The notes beneath the pieces are model-generated. The model saw only the letters and a program-made list of their open reading frames with translations. It had not been told where the DNA came from and did not search any database. Shown here piece by piece: positions 16,490-23,486 of a stretch of DNA of 36,283 nucleotides (its first letter is position 1; every line of letters starts with the position of its first letter). This stretch comes from Achromobacter veterisilvae (lineage in GTDB: Bacteria > Pseudomonadota > Gammaproteobacteria > Burkholderiales > Burkholderiaceae_B). A program made the translations under genes and the position numbers. The stretch covers positions 1 through 36,283 of the forward strand of contig NZ_UFQC01000053.1 in NCBI RefSeq assembly GCF_900496975.1, written 5' to 3'.

Positions 16490-16586
16490 GGGCCCACCCC
16501 CTACGCGCTGCGCGCGCCCCCCCAGGGGGCGACACCTGCAGACCGGCGGAGCCGGATCTGGCGGTGTCCCCGCTTGGGGGAGGTGT
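16490..16586. repeat. REP-like intergenic hairpin element
   Basis: This is a C/G-run-rich palindromic block between the AtoE gene and the SDR gene. GACACC (16531-16536) pairs with GGTGTC (16563-16568). Inside, CAGA-CCGGC (16539-16547) pairs with GCCGG-A-TCTG (16551-16560) around GGA. Outside it, CCCCCC/GGGGG runs flank the stem on both sides. It resembles the common betaproteobacterial intergenic repeat with 'CCCCGCTTGGGGG' ends. That resemblance is from memory and is not checked. It may end transcription of the AtoE gene. Confidence 0.65.
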
Positions 16587-16653
16587 AGGCGAATATGGGA
16601 TGGTGGTGTTCTAGTGAGCGGTTGACAGCCTGGAATTGGAATAGGGAATCGAT

Positions 16654-17382
16654 ATGAGCAAACCTACTGCATATCTCGTGACCGGCGGCAGCGCCGGGAT
16701 TGGGGCGGCGATCGTCCGCATGCTGCTGGAGGCGGGGCACAAGGTCGTCAACATCGACTACAGGCTGCCCGAGAATCCGCCGGCCGGGCTGGTGTCGTAT
16801 CAGGCCGATCTGACCGATGAGGCGCGCACCAAGGAAGTCGCCGCCGAAGTGACCGCGGCCTACAACATCGTGGGCCTCGTGAACAATGCCGGGGCCACGC
16901 GCCCGGGCACGGCGGACACGGCCACGCTGGCGGACCTGGACTACGTCGTGAACCTGCACCTGCGCACCGCGCTGATCCTGGTGCAGGCGGCGTTGCCGGC
17001 CATGCGCGAAGCCGGCTTCGGCCGCATCGTGAATATGTCCTCGCGCGCGGCGCTGGGCAAGCCCGACCGCGTGGTCTATTCGGCCACCAAGGCCGGCCTC
17101 GTGGGCCTGACGCGCACGCTGGCCATGGAACTGGGCGGCGACGGCATCACCGTCAACGCCATCGGCCCCGGCCCCATCGCCACCGACCTGTTCACCAAGA
17201 GCAATCCCGCCGGCGCGCCGCAGACCGAGCGCATCATCAACAGCATCGTGGTCAAGCGCCTGGGCACGCCGGAAGACGTGGCGCGCGCCGCGATGTTCTT
17301 CCTGTCCCCGGACAACGGCTTCGTCACCGGCCAGATGCTGTACGTCTGCGGCGGCACGACGCTGGGCGTCGCGCCCATCTGA
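16654..17382 (+). CDS. SDR-family oxidoreductase (FabG-like)
   Basis: This 242-residue classical short-chain dehydrogenase/reductase interconverts an alcohol and a ketone with NAD(P). The cofactor motif TGGSAGIG occupies residues 10-17, and NNAG lies near residue 77. The catalytic residues are Ser129, Tyr142 and Lys146 (YSATK). It ends with the usual GQMLYVCGG. Asp36 in VVNIDYR after the second strand favours NAD over NADP. A REP-like element separates it from the AtoE gene upstream, and the IclR gene ends convergently 47 bp downstream. It may reduce or oxidise a hydroxy acid in the same pathway as the two preceding genes, but its substrate is not evident. Confidence 0.9.
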   Translation: MSKPTAYLVTGGSAGIGAAIVRMLLEAGHKVVNIDYRLPENPPAGLVSYQADLTDEARTKEVAAEVTAAYNIVGLVNNAGATRPGTADTATLADLDYVVNLHLRTALILVQAALPAMREAGFGRIVNMSSRAALGKPDRVVYSATKAGLVGLTRTLAMELGGDGITVNAIGPGPIATDLFTKSNPAGAPQTERIINSIVVKRLGTPEDVARAAMFFLSPDNGFVTGQMLYVCGGTTLGVAPI

Positions 17383-17429
17383 GGCCCGCCATGCACACGC
17401 CGTCCTCCGCCCTCCTCTGCCTGCCCCGC

Positions 17430-18212
17430 CTAGCGGCGCAGCAGGGCGTGGTTGATCTGGTCGGCGGCGCGGCGCAAGGGCGGCAGGAACGCGGCCAGCA
17501 TCTCTTCGCGCGAAAAACGGTTGGCATGGCCGCTGACGTTCATCGCGGCGATCACGCGGCCGCTGCGGTCCATGATCGGCACCGCCACGGACTGCAGCCC
17601 CGGCTCCAGTTCCTGCGCAACGCAGGCATAGCCGTCCGCGCGCACGCCGGCCAGCACGCGCTTGAGTTCGGCGATTTCAGTGACGGTATGCGGTGTGTAG
17701 GCCCGGATCTGGCTCATCGCCAGCACGCGGTCCAGCTCGCCGTCGGGCAGGCCGGCCAGCAGCACGCGGCCCATCGACGTCACCCAGGCCGGCAGGCGGC
17801 TGCCCACGGCCAGGTTGATCGTCATGACCTTGTGGGTGGACAGGCGCAGGATGTAGACGATGTCCGCGCCCTCCAGCACCGACACGGAGCAGGATTCCCG
17901 CGTTTGCTCGGCCACCTCTTCCATGTACGGCAGCGCCAGGTTCCACAGCGGCGTGCCGGACAGGTAGGCATAGCCCAGTTCCAGGATGCGCGGGGTCAGG
18001 GCGAATTTGCGGTCGTCGACGGTCACGTAGCCCAGGTGTTCCAGCGTCAGCAGGATGCGGCGGGCACCGGCCCGCGTGAGCCCGGTCACCGCGGCGACCT
18101 CGGACAGCGTCATCTGCGAACGGTCGGGGCCGAAGGCCCGGATCACGGACAGGCCGCGAGCGAAGGACTGCACGTAGCTGTCGCTGGGTTGCTGGGTTTC
18201 TTGCTCAGCCAT
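17430..18212 (-). CDS. IclR-family regulator, PcaR/PobR type
   Basis: This 260-residue IclR regulator has an N-terminal winged helix (SYVQSFARGLSVIRAFGPD, then LSEVAAVTGLTRAGARRILL) and a C-terminal GAF-like effector domain (from about residue 90). The opening matches the PcaR/PcaU/PobR subgroup, which controls beta-ketoadipate genes in response to 3-oxoadipate or 4-hydroxybenzoate. The gene is divergent from the 3-oxoadipate CoA-transferase operon, which supports control of that operon. I placed the start at 18212 (MAEQETQQ). The longer frame to 18329 adds an Arg-rich stretch unlike the family. The ribosome-binding site is weak either way. Confidence 0.88.
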   Translation of the reverse strand: MAEQETQQPSDSYVQSFARGLSVIRAFGPDRSQMTLSEVAAVTGLTRAGARRILLTLEHLGYVTVDDRKFALTPRILELGYAYLSGTPLWNLALPYMEEVAEQTRESCSVSVLEGADIVYILRLSTHKVMTINLAVGSRLPAWVTSMGRVLLAGLPDGELDRVLAMSQIRAYTPHTVTEIAELKRVLAGVRADGYACVAQELEPGLQSVAVPIMDRSGRVIAAMNVSGHANRFSREEMLAAFLPPLRRAADQINHALLRR

Positions 18213-18308
18213 CCGTATGCACCAAGAGAAAAAAGCTCGCCGCCGGCGAGCCATCCGTTGCCGTCGCGGCAACGCCAGACGATGGGAATCGGCCTGCGCC
18301 GGGCAGCC

Positions 18309-18371
18309 TTGACGCTGTCCGATCCCCATGAAACGATGTTCTTCAGCAGAACGGAAGTTCTAGTGAAGAAC
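18309..18371 (+). promoter_or_regulatory. Promoter and IclR-type operator of the pca/cat operon
   Basis: An 8-bp inverted repeat (GTTCTTCA at 18338-18345, TGAAGAAC at 18364-18371) ends 32 bp before the CoA-transferase start. Within it lies a smaller dyad, GTTCT (18338-18342) and AGAAC (18348-18352), plus a third AGTTCT. TTGACG at 18309-18314 matches a -35 box. At 17 bp spacing the hexamer AACGAT (18332-18337) is a poor -10 directly abutting the operator. This layout suits the PcaR-like regulator encoded divergently. Function is inferred. Confidence 0.55.
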
Positions 18372-18403
18372 AAATTATGACACGCCACCTATGAGCAAAC
18401 ATC

Positions 18404-19093
18404 ATGATCTCTAAGCTTGTTGCAAGCGCCGCGGCCGCGCTGGCGGATGTACCCGACGGCGCCACCGTCATGATCGGCGGCTTCGGCACGGCCGGCCAGC
18501 CCATGGAACTGATCGACGCCCTGCTGGAGCAGGGCGCGAAGGACCTGGTCATCATCAACAACAACGCCGGCAACGGCACCACCGGCCTGGCCGCCCTGCT
18601 GGGCGCCAACCGCGTGCGCAAGATCATCTGCTCGTTCCCGCGCCAGGTGGACTCGCAGATCTTCGACGGCCTGTACCGCAGCGGCAAGATCGAGCTGGAA
18701 CTGGTGCCCCAGGGCAACCTGGCCGAGCGCATCCGCGCCGCCGGCGCCGGCATCGGCGCGTTCTTCTCGCCCACCGGCTACGGCACGCCGCTGGCCGACG
18801 GCAAGGAAACCCGCGAAATCAACGGCCGCCAGTACGTGCTGGAATATCCGCTGCACGCCGACTACGCGCTCATCAAGGCCGAGCGCGGCGACCGCTGGGG
18901 CAACCTGGTCTACCGCAAGACGGCCCGCAACTTCGGTCCCATCATGGCCAGCGCCGCGCGCGTGGCCGTGGCCCAGGTGCGCGAAGTGGTCGAACTGGGC
19001 GAGCTGGACCCCGAAACCGTCGTCACCCCCGGCATCTTCGTCAAGCGCGTCGTGCAGATCGATGCCCAACCGGCCGCCAAGGAGCAGCAATGA
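18404..19093 (+). CDS. pcaI: 3-oxoadipate CoA-transferase subunit A
   Basis: This is the alpha subunit of the enzyme that moves CoA from succinyl-CoA to 3-oxoadipate, the penultimate step of the beta-ketoadipate pathway. The 229-residue product shows the family blocks MIGGFGTAGQP (near residue 24), NNNAGNGTTGLAALL, CSFPRQVDSQIFDGLYRSG and GIGAFFSPTGYGT. These match PcaI/CatI rather than acetoacetate CoA-transferase. The downstream catC and enol-lactonase genes support the assignment. The stop overlaps the start of subunit B (ATGA). There is no strong ribosome-binding site. A seven-codon open frame begins at 18391 and overlaps this start. Confidence 0.92.
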   Translation: MISKLVASAAAALADVPDGATVMIGGFGTAGQPMELIDALLEQGAKDLVIINNNAGNGTTGLAALLGANRVRKIICSFPRQVDSQIFDGLYRSGKIELELVPQGNLAERIRAAGAGIGAFFSPTGYGTPLADGKETREINGRQYVLEYPLHADYALIKAERGDRWGNLVYRKTARNFGPIMASAARVAVAQVREVVELGELDPETVVTPGIFVKRVVQIDAQPAAKEQQ

Positions 19094-19734
19094 GCACCAA
19101 ACTGACCCGCGACCAGATCGCCGCCCGCGTCGCGCAGGACATCCCCGAAGGCGCCTACGTGAACCTCGGCATCGGGCTGCCCACGCTCGTCGCCAACCAC
19201 CTGCCGGCCGACCGCGAAGTCATCCTGCATACCGAAAACGGCATGCTGGGCATGGGCCCCGCGCCCGCCAAGGGCCAGGAAGACTACGACCTGATCAACG
19301 CCGGCAAGCAGCCCGTGACCGAACTGCCCGGATGCTCGTTCTTCCATCACGCGGACTCGTTCGCGATGATGCGCGGCGGCCACCTGGACATCTGCGTGCT
19401 GGGCGCCTTCCAGGTGTCGCAGCACGGCGACCTGGCCAACTGGCACACCGGCGCGCCCGACGCCATCCCCGCGGTGGGCGGCGCGATGGATCTGGCCATC
19501 GGCGCGAAAGACGTGTTCGTGATGATGGAACTGCAAACCCGCGAAGGCCAGAGCAAGCTGGTCGAGGCCTGCACCTACCCGCTGACCGGCGTGCGCTGCG
19601 TGTCGCGCGTGTACACGGACGTGGCGGTGTTCGACATCCGCGCCGACGGCGTGACCGTCATCGACATGTTCGGCGACACCACCGCCGACGAGCTTCTGAA
19701 GCTGACCGGCCTGCCCCTGAAATTCTCGAACTGA
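19090..19734 (+). CDS. pcaJ: 3-oxoadipate CoA-transferase subunit B
   Basis: This is the beta subunit, partner of the product encoded just upstream (4-bp overlap). It carries the catalytic glutamate that forms the glutamyl-CoA thioester: Glu49 in HTENGMLGMGP. The sequence NLGIGLPTLVANHLP near residue 25 and LGAFQVSQHGDLANW near residue 110 are typical of the family. Its length of 214 residues is normal. It acts in the cytoplasm to activate 3-oxoadipate for thiolysis. The thiolase (pcaF) is not in the window. Confidence 0.93.
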   Translation: MSTKLTRDQIAARVAQDIPEGAYVNLGIGLPTLVANHLPADREVILHTENGMLGMGPAPAKGQEDYDLINAGKQPVTELPGCSFFHHADSFAMMRGGHLDICVLGAFQVSQHGDLANWHTGAPDAIPAVGGAMDLAIGAKDVFVMMELQTREGQSKLVEACTYPLTGVRCVSRVYTDVAVFDIRADGVTVIDMFGDTTADELLKLTGLPLKFSN

Positions 19735-19740
19735 CCCCCG

Positions 19741-19762
19741 CGCCCCGCCGCCAGGCGGGGCG
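19741..19762 (+). other. Hairpin between CoA-transferase B and catC
   Basis: A perfect 9-bp GC stem (CGCCCCGCC at 19741-19749, GGCGGGGCG at 19754-19762) with a GCCA loop lies between the pcaJ stop and the catC ribosome-binding site. There is no T run, so it is not a typical terminator. It may stabilise or process the operon mRNA. Confidence 0.5.
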
Positions 19763-19781
19763 GCCTTACTGGAGACACCTC

Positions 19782-20057
19782 ATGCTGTTCATGGTTCAAA
19801 TGCAAGTCAATCTGCCCGTCGATATGCCCGCCGAGCGCGCCGACAAGCTGAAGGCCGACGAAAAGGCCCTGGCGCAGCAGCTTCAGCGCGACGGCAAGTG
19901 GAAAAACCTGTGGCGCGTGGCCGGCCGCTACGCCAACGTCAGCATCTTCGACGTCGACAGCAACGACGAGCTGCACACGCTGCTGTCGTCGCTGCCGCTG
20001 TTCCCGTATATGGATATCAACGTCACGGCGCTGGCGCGCCACCCCTCCGCCATCTGA
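19782..20057 (+). CDS. catC: Muconolactone delta-isomerase
   Basis: CatC isomerises muconolactone to 3-oxoadipate enol-lactone in the catechol branch. The 91-residue product matches the family closely: MLFMVQMQVNLPVDMP at the start, LKADEKALAQQLQRDGKW, WRVAGRYANVSIFDV and LPLFPYMDINVTALARHPS. It is a small ferredoxin-like protein that forms a decamer in known members. The start at 19782 follows a GGAG. Its presence tells that this operon serves catechol (cis,cis-muconate) breakdown, although catA and catB are absent from the window. Confidence 0.95.
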   Translation: MLFMVQMQVNLPVDMPAERADKLKADEKALAQQLQRDGKWKNLWRVAGRYANVSIFDVDSNDELHTLLSSLPLFPYMDINVTALARHPSAI

Positions 20058-20069
20058 CAGGAGCCGTCC

Positions 20070-20366
20070 ATGCCGTACATCATCGAAACCTTCGACAAGC
20101 CCGACCACCAGGAAGTGCGCCAGCGGCACCGCGCCGCCCACCTGGAGTTCCTGGACGCCAACAAGGGCCTGCTGCTGGCCTGCGGCGCCAAGCTGCAGGA
20201 TGACGGCAAGGACGCCGGCGGCGGCCTGTACATCGTCGACCTGGACACGCGCGAAGCCGCGCAGCAGTTCATCGATGCCGATCCGTTTTCCCAGGCCGAC
20301 CTGTTCGACCGCGTGACCATCACGCGCTGGCGCAAAGCCTACGTCGACGGCACCTGCTATCTGTAA
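20070..20366 (+). CDS. YciI-like protein
   Basis: This 98-residue alpha-beta protein is of the YciI/YCII fold (MPYIIETFDKPDHQEVRQRHRAAHLEFLDANKG, here read as two parts: MPYIIETFDKPDH and RAAHLEFLDANKG). A conserved His in RAAHLEFL and Asp in FIDADPF form the family's presumed active pair. It is translated 12 bp after catC with a clear AGGAG and is followed by the enol-lactonase gene, so it is surely part of the pathway operon. The fold is related to that of muconolactone isomerases. It might help isomerise or dehalogenate a lactone, but no function is proven for it. Confidence 0.85.
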   Translation: MPYIIETFDKPDHQEVRQRHRAAHLEFLDANKGLLLACGAKLQDDGKDAGGGLYIVDLDTREAAQQFIDADPFSQADLFDRVTITRWRKAYVDGTCYL

Positions 20367-20375
20367 ACGCGTTCG

Positions 20376-20395
20376 CGGCCGCCTCCGGGCGGCCG
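20376..20395 (+). other. Hairpin before enol-lactonase gene
   Basis: A perfect 8-bp stem (CGGCCGCC at 20376-20383, GGCGGCCG at 20388-20395) with a TCCG tetraloop lies between the YciI-like gene and the enol-lactonase gene. It is a second intercistronic hairpin of this operon, again without a T run. Confidence 0.5.
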
Positions 20396-20421
20396 TTGCC
20401 TTATCCCCGAGGAATTCCCCC

Positions 20422-21201
20422 ATGTCTTACGCCGATCTCAGCCAGGCACGGCTGTACTACGTCATCGACGGCCCCGCCGACGCGCCGGTGCTGGTGCTCT
20501 CCAATTCGCTGGGCACCTGCGCCGACATGTGGGCCCGCCAGATCCCCGAACTGAGCAAACACTTCCGCGTGCTGCGCTACGACACCCGCGGCCACGGCAA
20601 ATCGTCGATCCCCGAGGGCGAGTACAGTTTCGAGCAACTGGGCAACGACGTCGCGGAACTGCTCGCGCACCTGGGCATCGCGCGCGCGCACTTCTGCGGC
20701 CTGTCGATGGGCGGCCCCACCGGCCTGTGGCTGGCGCTGGCGCGCCCCGAGCTGATCGGCAAGCTGATCCTGTGCAACACCGCCGCGCGCATCGGCTCGG
20801 CCGAAGGCTGGAGCGCCCGCATCGCCGCGGTGGCCGAGCAGACGCTGGAAAACATGGCGCCCGCGCTGGTCGAGCGCTGGCTCACCGACGGCTACCGCGC
20901 CGCGGAGCCGGGCCTGACCCGGGTGCTGATCGACATGCTGCGCCGCACCCCGGACGCCGGCTATTCCAGCAACTGCGCCGCGCTGCGCGACGCCGATTTC
21001 CGCGAACAAGTGGCCTCGATCTCGGCGCCCACCCTGGTCATCAGCAGCACGCACGACCTGGCCGCCACGCCCGCGCAAGGCCGCGAACTGGCCGGCGCCA
21101 TTCCCGGCGCGCGCTATCTTGAATTGAACACCTCCCACATCTCGAACTGGGAGCAACCGGAAGCCTTCACCCGCGCGGTCGTCGACTTCCTGACGGAGTA
21201 G
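20422..21201 (+). CDS. pcaD: 3-oxoadipate enol-lactonase
   Basis: This 259-residue alpha/beta hydrolase opens 3-oxoadipate enol-lactone to 3-oxoadipate (catD/pcaD). The catalytic triad is visible: Ser95 in the nucleophile elbow CGLSMGGPTG, Asp212 in SSTHDLAA, and His239 in NTSHISNWE. The oxyanion region SNSLGTCADMW near residue 30 and YDTRGHGKS near 55 are standard for the family. It follows catC and the YciI-like gene in the same operon and supplies the substrate of the CoA-transferase encoded first. Confidence 0.93.
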   Translation: MSYADLSQARLYYVIDGPADAPVLVLSNSLGTCADMWARQIPELSKHFRVLRYDTRGHGKSSIPEGEYSFEQLGNDVAELLAHLGIARAHFCGLSMGGPTGLWLALARPELIGKLILCNTAARIGSAEGWSARIAAVAEQTLENMAPALVERWLTDGYRAAEPGLTRVLIDMLRRTPDAGYSSNCAALRDADFREQVASISAPTLVISSTHDLAATPAQGRELAGAIPGARYLELNTSHISNWEQPEAFTRAVVDFLTE

Positions 21202-21206
21202 CCCGC

Positions 21207-22247
21207 ATGCAGCGCTGGAAACACCGGCCCGAAGGCTCCAACTGGGGCGACTTCGGGCCCGACGACCAACTCGGCCGCCTGAACCTCATCACCGAAGAAC
21301 AGGTCCTGAAAGGCGCGCGCGAAATCCGCGCCGGCAAGACCTTCTGCCTGTCGCTGCCGCTGGACCTGCCCGGCGGCAACGTGCTCAACCCGCGCCGCCA
21401 TCCGCCGCAACTGAGCCCCACCCGTCTCGCGGACACGCCCTATCTGAACTTCCCGCTGCGCAACGTCAACCCGGACGCGGTGGACGTGCTGAGCGACGAC
21501 CAGGTGCTGCTGTCCATGCAGTACTCCACCCAGTGGGATGCTCTGGCGCACGTGGGCGCGCTGTTCGACGCCGACGGCGACGGCAAGGCCGAACTTCGCT
21601 ACTACAACGGCTTCCAGGCCGGCGTGGACGTCGTGGGCCCGGCCGACGGCGACCACACCGGCTGCGGCTGCAACAGCGGCGGCCCGTCCGCGGCGCTCAA
21701 GCTGGGCGTGGAGAACCTGGCCCAGAAAGGCATGCAGGGACGCGGCGTGCTGGTGGACCTGTTCCGCCACTACGGCCCCGGCCGCACGCTGGTCGGCCAC
21801 GCGGAACTGACGCGCGCCCTGGAGGCGGACGGCATCCGCGTCGAAGCGGGCGACATGCTGGTGCTGCGCACCGGCTATGCGGAAGCGGTCGTCGCCATGG
21901 ACGGCAAGCCCGACGCCGAAGTGCTGCACAGCTACGGCGCGGCGCTGGACGGCACCGACGCCGCGCTGCTGCAATGGATCACCGACAGCGGCATCGCCGC
22001 CATCTGTGCCGACAACTACGCGGTGGAAGCCTACCCGGCGCGCGAAAAGAGCGGCCCGCGCGCCATGCTGCCCCTGCATCACCATTGCCTGTTCAAGCTG
22101 GGCCTGCCCCTGGCGGAGCTGTGGTACCTGAAGGACCTGGCCGACTGGCTGCACGCCAACGGCCGCCACCATTTCATGCTGACGGCGCCCCCGCTGCGCC
22201 TGCCGCATGCCATCGGCTCGCCGGTGACGCCGATCGCGACGGTGTAG
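21207..22247 (+). CDS. Cyclase-family (PF04199) protein with altered metal motif
   Basis: This 346-residue member of the cyclase/kynurenine-formamidase-like family ends the pca/cat operon, 5 bp after pcaD. The family metal motif is H-x-G-T-H-x-D-x-P-x-H. Here it reads QYSTQWDALAH: Gln105 and Gln109 replace the first two His, while Asp111 and His115 remain. A later HHH (LPLHHHCLFKLGLPL) is present near residue 293. A Cys-rich HTGCGCNSGG lies near 150. This QWD form is a known-looking subgroup in proteobacteria with unclear activity; hydrolysis or lactonisation of a ring-cleavage product is a guess from context. The stop is followed by a palindrome cluster. Confidence 0.85.
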   Translation: MQRWKHRPEGSNWGDFGPDDQLGRLNLITEEQVLKGAREIRAGKTFCLSLPLDLPGGNVLNPRRHPPQLSPTRLADTPYLNFPLRNVNPDAVDVLSDDQVLLSMQYSTQWDALAHVGALFDADGDGKAELRYYNGFQAGVDVVGPADGDHTGCGCNSGGPSAALKLGVENLAQKGMQGRGVLVDLFRHYGPGRTLVGHAELTRALEADGIRVEAGDMLVLRTGYAEAVVAMDGKPDAEVLHSYGAALDGTDAALLQWITDSGIAAICADNYAVEAYPAREKSGPRAMLPLHHHCLFKLGLPLAELWYLKDLADWLHANGRHHFMLTAPPLRLPHAIGSPVTPIATV

Positions 22248-22249
22248 AT

Positions 22250-22441
22250 GGGTGTCTGACACTCACGGGATTGCACCTCGTTGGTAGGTGGGTGTCTGAC
22301 ACCCCTGAAACGCCCGTGCAATACGACGTGCAATCCCATTGGGTGTCAGACACCGGCCATGAAGTGTCGGTGCAGATAGTGTCTGACACCCCTGAAATGC
22401 CCGTGCAATACGACGTGCATTCCCATGGGTGTCAGACACTC
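22250..22441. repeat. GTGTC(T/A)GACAC palindrome cluster 4 (5 copies)
   Basis: Cores lie at 22252-22262, 22292-22302, 22343-22353, 22379-22389 and 22429-22439 (steps 40, 51, 36, 50 bp; central T, T, A, T, A). The spacers after cores 2 and 4 are near-identical to each other (both contain GTGCAATACGACGTGCA) and unlike the spacers near ppc, apart from a shared CCCATTGG. The cluster fills the gap between the convergent ends of the cyclase gene and the psiF-like gene. Confidence 0.92.
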
Positions 22442-22459
22442 GCCGAGTGTTAATAGGCC

Positions 22460-22795
22460 CTAGCCCTTCAGGCAGGTACTCATGAAGGTCTTGCGCTTGT
22501 CGCCGGTCAGTTGCTGCTCGCCGGCCTTCGCGTTGCAGTCCTTCATTTTCTGCTGCTGCGGCGTCAACTGCTTGGCGGGCGCGGCGGTCTCGCCCTTCAG
22601 GCAACTGCTCATGTAGGCCTTGCGCTCGTCGCCCTTCTTGCCTTCCGCGGACTTGTTGCAGTCCGCCATGCGCTGCTGCTGCGGCGTGGGCGTCTTGGCG
22701 GGGGCTGGCGCGGCGGGGGTCTGGGCAAGAGCCGCCCCGGCGAAGCAGGCGGACAACAGGATGGCGGAAGCCAACTGGCTGGTACGGGAAAGCAT
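22460..22795 (-). CDS. PsiF-repeat periplasmic protein
   Basis: This 111-residue secreted protein starts with a signal peptide (MLSRTSQLASAILLSACFAG, cleavage after AALAQ) and a Pro/Ala/Thr linker. It then has two PsiF repeats, each with two cysteines: RMADCNKSA...MSSCLKG and KMKDCNAKA...MSTCLKG. PsiF is a phosphate-starvation-inducible protein of unknown function in E. coli. The start at 22795 has an excellent GGGAGG, and the longer frame to 22870 lacks one and would bury the signal peptide. No Pho box was recognised upstream. The gene is alone, convergent with the cyclase gene. Confidence 0.9.
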   Translation of the reverse strand: MLSRTSQLASAILLSACFAGAALAQTPAAPAPAKTPTPQQQRMADCNKSAEGKKGDERKAYMSSCLKGETAAPAKQLTPQQQKMKDCNAKAGEQQLTGDKRKTFMSTCLKG

Positions 22796-23147
22796 GGTTC
22801 CTCCCTTGGGCGCCCGCGCGCCTGGCGTCTGGTCTGGCGCAAAGACGGGCCGCACGATCCGCCGGCCCAATCGCCGGCCCGGTCATCATCGAACAAACCG
22901 GACGCCTCCGCAAGAGCCCGGACAGTCAAGAATCGCCAAGGCCTTACGGCGCGCTGAAGGGACGCCGCGCGGCCCCTGGCGCCGCGCGTAGAATCCGCAA
23001 TTCCGCGATATTCCGGCGCACCCGCCGCATTCACCGCCGAATTTGCGGCCATGGTTCGCAAGCTGTTACCCATTCATCCATTCGACCCGTTGTGCCCGGG
23101 CCCGGAAAGGTGTGAGATAAGCATGCCGGCCTACCCAGGAGACCGCC
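22796..23147. other. Divergent intergenic region psiF-like / small secreted protein
   Basis: These 352 bp separate two small secreted-protein genes transcribed apart. I see the psiF ribosome-binding site, the AGGAG of the 23148 gene and one GC hairpin (GCGCGGC at 22967-22973, GCCGCGC at 22981-22987). I see no convincing gene and no recognisable operator. Both promoters must lie here. Confidence 0.65.
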
Positions 23148-23486
23148 ATGAAACCCGTTCTTGCCGCTTTCGCCTTGCTCGCCGGGCTGTCCTGCGCCGC
23201 CAGCGCGCAGGGGCTGGTCTATGGCGTCACGCTGGGCAACGTCCAGGCCGTGCGCGACGTCAACCAGAACCTCTCGGCCATCACCGGGCTGCTGGCCAAC
23301 CAGTCCGCGCGCCCCATCAACGGCGTCCTGCTGACTTTCGTGCTGTACGACGAGCAGGGCCGGGAAGTGGGCCGAGTGCGCGACGACGTGTCCGGCCCCC
23401 TGGCGCCGGGGCAGATCAAGCAGATCAGGGCGGTCACGCCCCTGCAGTTCACCCGGGTCACGGCGCTGGACGTCAACGCCTGGTAG
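23148..23486 (+). CDS. Small secreted protein, FxLYD-like
   Basis: This 112-residue protein has a signal peptide (MKPVLAAFALLAGLSCAAS, cleavage near SAQG). A single beta-rich domain follows, resembling the FxLYD family (ITGLLANQSARPINGVLLTF, then VLYDEQGREVG, then PLAPGQ). Such domains are found in periplasmic or surface proteins of unknown role. The start is supported by an AGGAG 7-8 bp upstream. Its last 14 bp overlap the end of the convergent MFS gene. No function can be assigned. Confidence 0.82.
   Translation: MKPVLAAFALLAGLSCAASAQGLVYGVTLGNVQAVRDVNQNLSAITGLLANQSARPINGVLLTFVLYDEQGREVGRVRDDVSGPLAPGQIKQIRAVTPLQFTRVTALDVNAW

Noticed and set aside
18391..18414. Seven-codon leader frame (MSKHHDL) overlapping the CoA-transferase start
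   Set aside because: It has no ribosome-binding site and no conserved property; recorded only because it overlaps the real start codon.
18404..19734. Acetoacetate CoA-transferase (atoDA) instead of pcaIJ, given the AtoE-type gene nearby
   Set aside because: The sequence blocks match PcaI/PcaJ, and catC and an enol-lactonase follow in the same operon; the AtoE gene is in a separate unit.
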